Positions 46,216-55,085 of a DNA stretch of 64,000 nucleotides are shown here, piece by piece. Source of the stretch: Actibacterium sp. 188UL27-1 (GTDB lineage Bacteria > Pseudomonadota > Alphaproteobacteria > Rhodobacterales > Rhodobacteraceae); NCBI RefSeq assembly GCF_016901225.1, contig NZ_JAFEUL010000003.1, positions 248,001-312,000 of the forward strand, read 5' to 3'. The notes under the pieces were generated by a model. That model was not told where the DNA came from and made no database searches. It worked only from the letters and a program-made list of their open reading frames with translations. Positions within the stretch are counted from its first letter, which is position 1. Every line of letters begins with the position of its first letter. Both the position numbers and the translations under genes were made by a program.

Positions 46216-47040
46216 CTAGCCGCGGAACGATCGCCAGATATTGAGAAATATGTCGGTGATGTCTGCAAGACGGGCGGCGAGATGTTCGCCCGCAAGGCCG
46301 CTGTCTGATTGGCCATCCTTCTCCAATCGGTCCATCAGGCGTAATAAGCGGCGGCGATGCATGCCGGACAGAACCTGAAGTGGATCGGCGAGGATACCGG
46401 CAAATGTGGTAATGACAGATGCCAGCATGGCCAGGATGACGCCTGTCAGGATGACCTGCCAAAGCGCGAGGTTGGTCGAAAAAACACCATAGTAAAGACT
46501 GCCCAATCCGTCTCCCAAGGGAAACTGTTCAATTGCAAGGGAGCGTGCGCGCATCTCTGCCACTGGCGTGGCAAGGGAGATGACACCCGGCGTGGCGGAC
46601 CGGAACAGCAGATATCCAATGAGCAGGACGATGAGGGTCGTTGTAATCTCGGCCACCGCATTGCGTATCGCTGCGTAATCTTCCACGGCGCGATCGGTGA
46701 TGTCGGTAGACGCCTCAGGACCGATGCCCATCTCATCCAATTCCGACAGGAAGGCTTTCACCCGCTCGCTGACCCGATACGCGACATTCGTCCGAAACAG
46801 AACCTTCCAGCGCAATATGGTGTTGGCTACCCTATTGAATCGTAAGAACCGGGCGAGCAGTGCCACAAGCCGAGTGACCAGGAAAACCGGGGCCAGCATG
46901 ACGTTGACGGGTGCGCGAAGCAGGTCAGCTCCCAATGCGGATCGGTGTAAGCGCAACGTCCCGCGCACTCCAAATGTGGCGCGGACAAATGTCCGCACAG
47001 CACTTTGACGGCGCTGCATCATGATATCGCGATCCGCCAT
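46216..47040 (-). CDS. Membrane protein of unknown function
   Basis: 274 aa. A basic, helical N-terminus (RRQSAVRTFVRATFGVRGTLRLHR) precedes hydrophobic segments at NVMLAPVFLVTRLVALLARF, TTTLIVLLIGYLLFRSA and WQVILTGVILAMLASVITTFAGI. There is no signal peptide and no recognised domain. The C-terminal region is charged and probably cytoplasmic (MHRRRLLRLMDRLEKDGQ). It is the last gene before the IS element and retron island. Function not assigned. Confidence 0.65.
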   Translation of the reverse strand: MADRDIMMQRRQSAVRTFVRATFGVRGTLRLHRSALGADLLRAPVNVMLAPVFLVTRLVALLARFLRFNRVANTILRWKVLFRTNVAYRVSERVKAFLSELDEMGIGPEASTDITDRAVEDYAAIRNAVAEITTTLIVLLIGYLLFRSATPGVISLATPVAEMRARSLAIEQFPLGDGLGSLYYGVFSTNLALWQVILTGVILAMLASVITTFAGILADPLQVLSGMHRRRLLRLMDRLEKDGQSDSGLAGEHLAARLADITDIFLNIWRSFRG

Positions 47041-47179
47041 GGGGCCCCTGTTTACGGTCGACGGGAGCGATCATCGCGGCCTCTCGCTGTTGTGCAAGCC
47101 CCAGCCCATCAGATCGGCAGTATTTTACGCTATTTTGTTTGGCACAAGCTCGGCCGGTGAGTGACTTATGCCGTAACCC

Positions 47180-48079
47180 GGCTCTGTTGCACAAATCCCG
47201 GGGGGCATTTTGTGGGTCCAGCATGGTGGCTGTGATCCATGAGCAGACCCAGACCCCCGACCTACAAGACCAGGAACTGGCCAGCCTATAACGAAGCGCT
47301 CAAGCGCCGTGGCTCGCTGACGATTTGGTTCGACCGAGAGATGATCTGGGATGCCGTGCCGACAGGCAGGTGCGGTTGCCAGCGGACCTCCAGTGACACC
47401 GCTATCCAGACATGCTTGACGATGAAGGTTCTGTTCGGCATGGCATTCCGGCAGCCGACCGGTTTTGTCGAGAGTCTGCTGAGACTGGTTGGCCTCGACT
47501 GGACGGCGCCTGACTTCAGCACTTTGTCCCGCTGTCAGAAGACGCTGGCCGTCAACATCCCCTACAGTGGGTGGAAGGGCCCGCTGCACCTGCTGATCGA
47601 TAGCATCGGGATCGAGGTCGAGAGCGAAGGTGAGTGGCACGCCCGCAAGCATGGTGGCCCCAAACAACGGGTCTGGCGCAAGATCCATCTCGGCATTGAC
47701 GAGGACACGCTGGAGATCCGAGCTGTCGAGATCACCGGGAGTCACATCGGTGACACACCGATCTTGCCCGATCTGCTGAGCCAGATCCCGATTGATGAAG
47801 AGATTGGCTCGGTAACCGCTGACAGCGCCTACAGCACCCGCAAGTGCCACGATGCCACCGCAGATCCCCACGGCTATGCTGTCATCTCGCCCTGCAGCAA
47901 CGCGAAGCCATGGCAGAGCGCCACCTCCGCGCGAAACGAAATCCTGCGGGCCTCCAAATATCTCGGCCGCGCCCTGTGGCGATGATGGAGCGGCATCAAA
48001 CCGCGACAGCTCCAGCTGTTGGATAAGTTAGCCCGGGAACGGGAAACCTCGGCCATCACCCGATTTCTGCAACAGAGCC
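47180..48079. mobile_element. Decayed IS5-family insertion sequence
   Basis: The left end GGCTCTGTTGCACAAATC (47180-47197) and the right end GATTTCTGCAACAGAGCC (48062-48079) are 18-bp terminal inverted repeats differing at one base. Between them is a broken IS5-type transposase. CGTAACCC occurs just before the left end (47172-47179) and one base after the right end (48081-48088), possibly a remnant target duplication. The element ends 26 bp from the reverse transcriptase stop. Confidence 0.85.
47239..47985 (+). pseudogene. IS5-family transposase, truncated
   Basis: 248 codons from ATG. It starts SRPRPPTYKTRNWPAYNEALKRRGSLTIWF and contains the first DDE aspartate (LLIDSIGIEVE) and second (VTADSAYSTRKCHD), as in IS5-family transposases of this group. 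A TGA follows ALWR where intact relatives continue into the segment with the catalytic Glu. Downstream sequence up to the right inverted repeat is much shorter than in a full-length copy and does not resemble the missing third. Hence it is inactive. Confidence 0.8.
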
Positions 48080-48105
48080 ACGTAACCCCCCAAACCGTAA
48101 TCCAG

Positions 48106-49878
48106 CTACTTCCTGTAGCGATGGAACCATATGAAGTAGATCGTTGCCCCCATCAGCACCGGTGAGAACGGAAAAGGTATCAGTGCGATCAGCGCCAGAA
48201 CCGTTATCGCTGTCTTCTGAAATCCACTCCACCCGACAAGACCTTTCTTCCCTTGGCGAGGTCGGGCTGGTCCGGACTGGCTGGGTTGAGCACGCGCCGC
48301 CCCCCAATCCCGCGCACGACGTTTGCCAACCGTGGGAATGTTGGTGGATCGCCCTTCCGCTGTTCCGGGGGGCTGTGGCAGGGCCTCCGGTACGGGCTGT
48401 GCGGGTTCAGCCGGTTGCCACCAATCGGCCTTTGGGGCCTCACCCCGGGCGGACATCTGACGGAAATGGTTCGGGTCTTCAGGGGGTACGCTCGTTTGAT
48501 CTCCAAAAAGGGTTCGCGCATGCGCGACCAGATCCGAGACGCCGTCGCCATGCACCATGGTCAGAAATTGCGCATAGCCCAATGCGCTGTTCTTGGGATG
48601 ACCAGACCCGAAAGAACCCATGTCCCGCCCCTGTTCCACATTATGCAGATAGGCACGGAACCTGCGTCTTTCCTTGCGCGAAATCGTGAGACCGTCGTTG
48701 ACGGTGATCCCCGTTACCTCCTGGCGAGTATGGCGCCGCATCGTGCGGGTTTTGGCATCATTTAGATTAAACCCCTCATCCAAAACGATTTCCCCAACCG
48801 CCCAATCTAAGCTGCGCAAGGCCGTCGTGTCGTCTGTGGCAAATGAAAATGTCAGATCATCGGCGTATCGTGTATAGGTTGCCCCTAATTTGCGGGCTGT
48901 CCCGGTGAGCCGTCGATCCAACTGGCGGCAAAGAAGGTTTGTGATGGCTGGAGAGGTGGGCGCACCCTGCGGCAGAACCCGCTCCCCCCCCGCCACGTGC
49001 CACGTCTGACCATCCAATACGACCTCGGTCCGGTCCGCCTCGGTCGCGAGCAGTGCAAAGATCGCGGCCTGCGCCTCCGCATAGCCCAATGCAGCAAAAA
49101 GGCCTTTCACGCGTCGGTAACCGATGCTTGGGAAGAAGTCTTTTAGATCGTAATTGACGACCACGGCTTGGCGCATATGGGGTTTTGCATTGGTCAGGAT
49201 GGATCGTCCGGCGCGAAAGCCATGGGCCGCGTCATGGGGTTCGATCTGGTTTACGATGTTGTCTAGCAGCCAATACTGCGCGCGCTTCAAGCGCGGCATG
49301 GGGGCGGACAAGATCCGAGTGCCGCCGCTTTTCTTCGGAATCTGAAAGCGATGATAATGGCTCACCTTGCTGACCGCCCGGTCATAGGCCAAGAACCGTA
49401 ATTCTCCCAAGGTGATACCCATCGCATCGGCGATGTCGCCAAGATCCGGGAAGTCGGGCAACCCCTGACTGATCAGACGTTCGGCATTGCTGTCGCGGTT
49501 CTGCAAAGCCCCCGAAACGGTATCGCCCAGATGCACAATGCCTTCGGTTTTTTTGCGATGCCATGCAGCGGCGCGGTCATTGCGCGCCTGGATCTGGCGT
49601 TTCTTGGTCTCGATACGCCGGTCTTTGGCCTCGCGCATCTTTTGCTTCATGATCGCGCGCAGTGCTTGTTCTTGAGACCGATAAAGCCGCGCATCCTGGG
49701 CCAATTCGCTGATCTCGCGCCGCAACTCACCGCGCCGTTTGATCATCTCGGCGGGTAGGGATGGCATCGCGTCATCTTCGGCCCAAAAACCGTGACGGAT
49801 CATCTCCTGCAAGGTGACCTCATCCATCGAGCTTTCGCGGATGCGGTCATATAGTTCCTGGCGGCGGTTCGATCTCAT
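48106..49878 (-). CDS. Retron-type reverse transcriptase with C-terminal hydrophobic tail
   Basis: 590 aa. A basic helical N-terminal extension (residues 45-115) precedes the RT core. Retron marks are all present: RT entry IPKKSGGTRILSAP, NAxxH (230-234, TNAKPH), VNYDLKDFFPSI, LPQGAPTSPAITNLLC, the catalytic YADD (338-341), and the VTG motif (388-390, EVTGITVN) that recognises msr RNA. After residue 460 comes a proline-rich linker (to about 545) and a hydrophobic tail (553-585, ending FIWFHRYRK) that may span or touch the membrane. It lies downstream of the ncRNA and the WGR/HEAT and SWIM genes on the same strand. Confidence 0.93.
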   Translation of the reverse strand: MRSNRRQELYDRIRESSMDEVTLQEMIRHGFWAEDDAMPSLPAEMIKRRGELRREISELAQDARLYRSQEQALRAIMKQKMREAKDRRIETKKRQIQARNDRAAAWHRKKTEGIVHLGDTVSGALQNRDSNAERLISQGLPDFPDLGDIADAMGITLGELRFLAYDRAVSKVSHYHRFQIPKKSGGTRILSAPMPRLKRAQYWLLDNIVNQIEPHDAAHGFRAGRSILTNAKPHMRQAVVVNYDLKDFFPSIGYRRVKGLFAALGYAEAQAAIFALLATEADRTEVVLDGQTWHVAGGERVLPQGAPTSPAITNLLCRQLDRRLTGTARKLGATYTRYADDLTFSFATDDTTALRSLDWAVGEIVLDEGFNLNDAKTRTMRRHTRQEVTGITVNDGLTISRKERRRFRAYLHNVEQGRDMGSFGSGHPKNSALGYAQFLTMVHGDGVSDLVAHARTLFGDQTSVPPEDPNHFRQMSARGEAPKADWWQPAEPAQPVPEALPQPPGTAEGRSTNIPTVGKRRARDWGAARAQPSQSGPARPRQGKKGLVGWSGFQKTAITVLALIALIPFPFSPVLMGATIYFIWFHRYRK

Positions 49879-49901
49879 GCCGCAATCAACCGCTCACAGG
49901 A

Positions 49902-50133
49902 GGTCCAGAAAAGCGCATGCCGGACTTTCGAACAAGTCCCAGCGCTGGAACGCTCAACTCGAGGGCACCCCGCCCCACCATGCGTCTTTGACTTCACGGA
50001 AGTCATACAGCAAAGCGCATGGTGGGGCTGGGGTGCCCAAATAGAGAGCGCGCCAGCGATGCATGAGCAGTCAATAGGCCGGGATGGCGAAACACCATCC
50101 AATAAGCAAAGCCGCCATGCGCCTTCTGGTACC
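49902..50133 (-). ncRNA. Retron msr-msd non-coding RNA
   Basis: Read on the minus strand, from 50133 towards 49902. The ends pair: a1 CCAGAAGGCGCATG (50129-50116) with a2 CATGCGCTTTTCTGG (49919-49905), with extra GGU/ACC pairs outside. The msr part has an 8-bp hairpin GGATGGTG-TTT-CGCCATCC (50100-50082) with a UUU loop, nearly the same as one I recall from retron Ec86. The msd part is a long hairpin: CGCTGG/CCAGCG (50058-50053 with 49948-49943), CGCTC/GAGCG, GGGCACCCC/GGGGTGCCC (50038-50030 with 49971-49963), GCCCCACCATGCG with its complement (50028-50016 with 49984-49972), and an apical TGACTTC-CGT-GAAGTCA. The priming guanosine could not be fixed. Confidence 0.9.
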
Positions 50134-50170
50134 CGAACGATATCGCTGTGTTGCGTCCGGGGCAAGCCGA

Positions 50171-51838
50171 TCATGACGCATCACCCCACGGACCGGCCAT
50201 GACCTGGCCGCCGCTCGTGGCTTGGCCATCGGTGCGGCGCAAGGCGAGGATATGTTCGCATGGCCCTTTGCGCAGACCATTGGTCTGGTGGTGCCAGCAG
50301 GTGCAAGACGCCTTGATCAACCGGTCATCGGCATCGAGGGTGATCGTCACGGGGTAGTCGCGGCCATCCGCGGTGACCCGGCCCGTAATCTGGTGGGAGT
50401 CGCGGCTGGTGATCTTGGCCATTCCCGCAAGGACCAGTTTATCGGCAGCTGCCTCCTGCGGACTGTTAAAACGCATCGCTTCGAAATCCAGCGGTTCGCG
50501 GGTGACATCCCGATAGCGCCAGACCTGCTTATCCAGATCGTACATCGCGCGTCCGTTTTGGGCGAGGATGGTGAGTGCGGCGCCAACCTCTGAGCGGTCG
50601 AGCCCGGTGTCGTTCACGATTTCAGCCGTGTTGCCCAGCCATCGGGACGACAGGCTGTCAAAGACGCGGGTACGGCTGTCGATGCCGATCCGTTTGCGCG
50701 GTGCAAGTAGATCAAATTGCCCCGCCCGGGACCAGTCACTGCTGGTCCAACCTGACAAGCCAAGCGTGAACTTCATGGGACCCAGATCGGCCACAACAAA
50801 GGTTGGCATGCCGGATCCCAGCAAATACAGATCGAATGAGCGGGCGATTGGGATCAGACGTTCAAGGATGAGCAGCCGCCGTCGCCCCCAAAGCCTTATC
50901 TCCAGATCTTCATCCCCGTGATACACCGCGCGCGGGCATGGGATAGCCGTGTCCCATGGTTCGAATACCATTGTGACTGGCGCACCGGGTTTCAGATGAA
51001 ATCTAAGCGAACGTGGGCTGTGTCGTTCTTTCTTTTGGCGCAGGGCAAAGCATAGATTGTGGATGTCCATCGGATGCAGCGTAACTCGGTGCGCAGGCAG
51101 CGTCATGGCAGAGCTGACTTGCAAGAACCCCCGCACCCAACTGTCGGGGAGGTCGATCTTTTGTTCAAATACCTCCTGCCCGTCGGTGTTGGTTGCGGTG
51201 AAGCCACCCGGCTCGACCCGCAGTTCCGTTCGGCGATAGCTGCGAACTTGCTGGAACGCGTGATAGAGCGCCCAGGAATAGTCGATATTGGTGACGCCGT
51301 TGGCGACCTCATCTATCTCGTCAAACATCTCAAGGTCGCAACTCAGCCGCCCATAGGTGGATTCGTCCGTGCTGAAACACTCAAACGAGATCTCGTCGGG
51401 GTGAACTGCAATCACCGGGTCCAATACGAACCAGGCATCGCGATCCACCTTGTAGAGCCAATTCCAGTACTCCCGCCGCTGCCGATAGAACGGGCGCATC
51501 AGATCATTCGAGCGGCGGTTGAGGGCATTCATCTCGGATTGCAGTGTCGTTAGCCGTTCCGAAGCGGCCTTACCTTGCGTCGCTGCCTCGGCCAGGTGTT
51601 GCGCTTTTTGTGTTTCAAGCCACGCGAAATACTCCGTCCGATCCTTGGGTTTGAACCGGAGGTCCGAGGTCACAACATGGTGCAATGTCGAAATGGCCTC
51701 CCGAAAGGCCACGTGGTTTGAGACGGCACCAACGAAATATGTCGGCTCCCGCAGCAAATCGGGCGAGAAACTCAACGCCTCCCCATCGCCGGTGTCGCGA
51801 CGCCCACTGGCCCCGGCATATTTATAGGTAACGTCCAT
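50171..51838 (-). CDS. Retron accessory protein with winged helix and SWIM zinc finger
   Basis: 555 aa. The SWIM motif CxC-xn-CxH is clear: Cys512 and Cys514 (SCTCWHH), Cys527 and His529 (GPCEHI). A winged-helix-like segment precedes it at about 403-443 (NTAEIVNDTGLDRSEVGAALTILAQNGRAMY). The N-terminal 400 residues are mixed alpha/beta without a recognised domain. SWIM fingers bind DNA or protein. The start overlaps the WGR/HEAT gene (ATGA) and the stop lies 37 nt before the retron RNA. I recall this as the WH-SWIM partner of one retron type. Confidence 0.85.
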   Translation of the reverse strand: MDVTYKYAGASGRRDTGDGEALSFSPDLLREPTYFVGAVSNHVAFREAISTLHHVVTSDLRFKPKDRTEYFAWLETQKAQHLAEAATQGKAASERLTTLQSEMNALNRRSNDLMRPFYRQRREYWNWLYKVDRDAWFVLDPVIAVHPDEISFECFSTDESTYGRLSCDLEMFDEIDEVANGVTNIDYSWALYHAFQQVRSYRRTELRVEPGGFTATNTDGQEVFEQKIDLPDSWVRGFLQVSSAMTLPAHRVTLHPMDIHNLCFALRQKKERHSPRSLRFHLKPGAPVTMVFEPWDTAIPCPRAVYHGDEDLEIRLWGRRRLLILERLIPIARSFDLYLLGSGMPTFVVADLGPMKFTLGLSGWTSSDWSRAGQFDLLAPRKRIGIDSRTRVFDSLSSRWLGNTAEIVNDTGLDRSEVGAALTILAQNGRAMYDLDKQVWRYRDVTREPLDFEAMRFNSPQEAAADKLVLAGMAKITSRDSHQITGRVTADGRDYPVTITLDADDRLIKASCTCWHHQTNGLRKGPCEHILALRRTDGQATSGGQVMAGPWGDAS

Positions 51839-54800
51839 CAGGCAAGCCCCCCAGACCGGAGTTCTGGCAGAACGATCTGGGCCGAGGGGATCAGATCAGG
51901 TGATTTGGATTTCAGTTGCACGATGAGTTCCAAAAGGGCTGCGCGGTCATGGATACTGCAGGTTGCCGACAGTCGGTCCAGGAGGTCGCCGATGATCTCC
52001 AGCGCGGCAGGTTCACCGCTTGCAATCTCCTCGTGCAGGAATGCAAGGGTTTGCCTCTTGGCGGCGCGGCTTGAAAAGACCCGTGACAGGATTGTCAGGA
52101 TCGCGGGCTTGACCTGTCGCAGCTTATCCAGGTCACCGGCGGCATGTTCTCGGATAAGCCGGGCAATGGTGAGGCGAAAGCTCGCAGACGGGTGTTCGCT
52201 TAGCCGCTGCAGGAACAGTGGGGCATTTTCGCCGGAAAAGGCGCGACCCAGCATTTCCCGACCAAAGACCTGGGCCGGTTTGGTCGTACAATCACAGAGC
52301 GCAACGATTGTCTCCGGCTGCCACTCGCCGGGATTCAGTTGGTTCCGGACGAGGTCATAGGCGGCGTCCCGGCTGTCCTGCCACTCGCCATCCAAAAGGG
52401 CAAAGATCTGTTGCGGCTTGGCTGTGATATCTGCCAGTCGATGTTCGAGGGCCGAGACCGCCCATCGCCGGGCAATCTGCTGATCGTTCGTGCCAATTCG
52501 GGCAATCTTTCGCAAAGAGAATGCATCGGGTTTTATCTGCTGCAAAGCTTGTGATCCGATCCGACGCGCGGGTTCGGCCTTGGCGCGCAGCATTTTCCAG
52601 ATTTGATCGGGTCCCTGGGCAACGAACTGGGTCATTATGGCGGGCATTTGTGCGGCCAAAACGGCGCTGTCGCGCACGCCGTGCTCTTGTTCCTTGCGAA
52701 AGAGAATTGTTGCGATTTCTGTTGCGAGGCGCGTCGCTGCACCGGGATCGAACTCTGCCAACCGCCCCACTGCCGTTACTGCGGCATCGCGGGTCCCTTC
52801 GAAGGGGGATTGCAGGAACTGCAATACCGCCTCCAGACGCTGGTACAATTGCTCCGGGGCGGCTTTCGCCAGCAGTACGGCACCTGCGACTTGAATGTCG
52901 GGGTCGGGATCGTCTGCCAGGTTGGCTGGATCAAAACGAGCAATGCCATCGGGCCGTTCGGCCGCCAGAAGGATAGCCAAAAGCTTGGCAGGGATCGCCG
53001 AACTCGCTGCCAGGACCGTGAGTTGATCACCGGACATCTGTTGAACTGCGATCGGAAAATGGGAGGCAAGCAAATCAACACAAAGGCGCATATGACGTTT
53101 GTCGTCAGTCACCGTCTCTGCTGGCCAATTGCGTCGGGCGGCTTGGGCCACGACCTGCTCCATGAGATCAGGCAAGGCTGCATCCGTGGCGTGTTTGGTC
53201 CAAAATTCATCCAGCCAGTCGCGCGTTTCCGTCTTTACACAAAGCAGTACCGTTGCAGCGAATGTGCTGTCATCGGTCATCAGGTCCGGTCGGTGTGTGA
53301 GGACGGTCTGAGCCAGCGTAGTAGCCTCTGACTGGCCACTTGCAAGAAGGGCCGGGATCAACAGCCGGACATGATCGGCGGACCCGACCAGCCGATCACG
53401 CGCGAGCTTTAGTGCAAAGGCATGGGCCTGGCCCTCATGCCCAAGTAAGCTTGCGATGAGATCCACCGCCAGGTCGGCACAGTAATCGGGGCTATCCAAC
53501 AAAATACGCGCTGCGAAACCTTGTATCATCTGTGACGGGGAGTGGGCCAGCAAAGGCAGAACCACCTCCAGTGCGTCATCCCAAAGGTTAGCATAGGGTT
53601 CTTCGCGGGCTGTTGCCACGCGGTCCGCCCGCGACAGCAGCGACCAATTCAGTGTACTAGCATCCTGCAATCGGGTGCCTGCGCCATGCAGGATCTTGTG
53701 CACGGTATAGCGATTGTCATGGTCCAGTTGGTCCGTCCTGGCATCCGCCGGGACCTCTGCCAAACAGGCGGCGGCCATGGGGACATAGGCTGGATCGTTC
53801 AGCGCCCCCAAACGCCTCAACTGTCGCCAGACGCGACGCCTGAAATAAGTACGGGTCGCTTTGGACCAGGCCAGTTTCGAGTTTTCGTTTGCCTGGTTCT
53901 CAATCAGCTTCCGGCGGGCGGCTGGATAATATCCATAGTAGTTGTTTTTGGATTGATAGGTTCCGGGGACATCGTCGAACCGGCGTGACAAACAGCCAAA
54001 CACTTCTGCATCATCCAATGCCTCGGCCGCCTTGAAGATCCGGCGGACCGCCCTGAAAAGCTGCGGTTTCAGTGGCACTGCCCGCAGCACGCCCAGAAGT
54101 ATTGACCTCATTCCCGGAGCAGCCTTTGACAGCATGAACAGATCAAGCAGAGTTTTTTGATGCTCCACCGCATCGCCCGACGCGAGATAACCCAAGATCC
54201 GCTCGACCCCGATGTCTTGCGGCTCTGCCAACGCTGCCGCGACCCTGTCGGGCAACCTGGTCCGCAATTCTCGGGCTACAATATCGGGTGGGTTGAGCCA
54301 TGCTTCCGCAATGCGGGCCTGATCCGCCGCAACTGGGTCAGGCATGGCGCGCATTGCCTGCAATGCAGGCATGAGATCGGCCGCGCGATCCCCGCGACAT
54401 CGGTACAAGGCATAAGCAAGCACGCGCATCGTGAGTGGCCCGGCTTGATGACGAAGCTCCAGCAACAGGGGCAATGCCGTGGTCAACCGAACCTGCCCGA
54501 TCCGCCATACCAGGCGTGCAGCGGCGCTGTCTTCCATGCTGCCTGCCCGTTCCAGCAGGTAAAGCAAGCGGGATCCCCTTGGATCCGGGGCTTGCGTTGC
54601 CATACTGCTTGGACCGGTCGGCGTTTCCGCTCGCCACGGTATGTTATCGTCCTGATCAATGTAGCCTTGGTTCTTGCGGGCCAGAACCAGGCTATCAAAC
54701 AGCCGTTCCGCAGTTTCCAGATCAACCGGTTTTTCGGTGCGCGTGCCTTCGGTGAATTCGCTCTCAGCCCAGCCATAGCTGTAATTCACCAGGTAGCGAT

Positions 54801-54903
54801 CTGGTTGGCCGCGAACCATTTCCACCAGTTCGGCGACGTAAACGCGGTCTCGCCCGCGCCGCAGAAGAAGGGTCACTTTCTTGATCGTCTTCATCTGACC
54901 CAT
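51838..54903 (-). CDS. Retron accessory protein: WGR domain plus HEAT/ARM repeats
   Basis: 1021 aa. The N-terminus (residues 5-85, KKVTLLLRRGRDRVYVAELV...VNYSYGWAESEFTEGTRTEKPVDLETAERLFDSLVLARKNQGY) is a WGR-type domain, known to bind nucleic acid. The rest is an all-helical repeat array of HEAT/ARM type with many RDAAVTAVGRLAEF-like helices. The ATG at 54903 follows TGAGGATT; an ATG at 54894 is an alternative, and the upstream TTG is unlikely. It is the first gene of the retron operon, divergent from the CHAT gene, with a 182-nt shared promoter region. Predicted effector or scaffold; no enzyme motif seen. Confidence 0.8.
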   Translation of the reverse strand: MGQMKTIKKVTLLLRRGRDRVYVAELVEMVRGQPDRYLVNYSYGWAESEFTEGTRTEKPVDLETAERLFDSLVLARKNQGYIDQDDNIPWRAETPTGPSSMATQAPDPRGSRLLYLLERAGSMEDSAAARLVWRIGQVRLTTALPLLLELRHQAGPLTMRVLAYALYRCRGDRAADLMPALQAMRAMPDPVAADQARIAEAWLNPPDIVARELRTRLPDRVAAALAEPQDIGVERILGYLASGDAVEHQKTLLDLFMLSKAAPGMRSILLGVLRAVPLKPQLFRAVRRIFKAAEALDDAEVFGCLSRRFDDVPGTYQSKNNYYGYYPAARRKLIENQANENSKLAWSKATRTYFRRRVWRQLRRLGALNDPAYVPMAAACLAEVPADARTDQLDHDNRYTVHKILHGAGTRLQDASTLNWSLLSRADRVATAREEPYANLWDDALEVVLPLLAHSPSQMIQGFAARILLDSPDYCADLAVDLIASLLGHEGQAHAFALKLARDRLVGSADHVRLLIPALLASGQSEATTLAQTVLTHRPDLMTDDSTFAATVLLCVKTETRDWLDEFWTKHATDAALPDLMEQVVAQAARRNWPAETVTDDKRHMRLCVDLLASHFPIAVQQMSGDQLTVLAASSAIPAKLLAILLAAERPDGIARFDPANLADDPDPDIQVAGAVLLAKAAPEQLYQRLEAVLQFLQSPFEGTRDAAVTAVGRLAEFDPGAATRLATEIATILFRKEQEHGVRDSAVLAAQMPAIMTQFVAQGPDQIWKMLRAKAEPARRIGSQALQQIKPDAFSLRKIARIGTNDQQIARRWAVSALEHRLADITAKPQQIFALLDGEWQDSRDAAYDLVRNQLNPGEWQPETIVALCDCTTKPAQVFGREMLGRAFSGENAPLFLQRLSEHPSASFRLTIARLIREHAAGDLDKLRQVKPAILTILSRVFSSRAAKRQTLAFLHEEIASGEPAALEIIGDLLDRLSATCSIHDRAALLELIVQLKSKSPDLIPSAQIVLPELRSGGLA

Positions 54904-55085
54904 AATCCTCAACGCAACTACCTGAAAATTCGTAAACGAAAGGATCAAACACCATCAACCCGAAAATTGGCCGAAATCTTCGCAGGGTCGTGGCAACCGG
55001 CCCTTGTATGTCGCCCGCTTGTTCACCTTCCTGTTCCAAGGCCCATTTGCTACCGATGGCATGGGGCACATACCGGGGCGCAATC

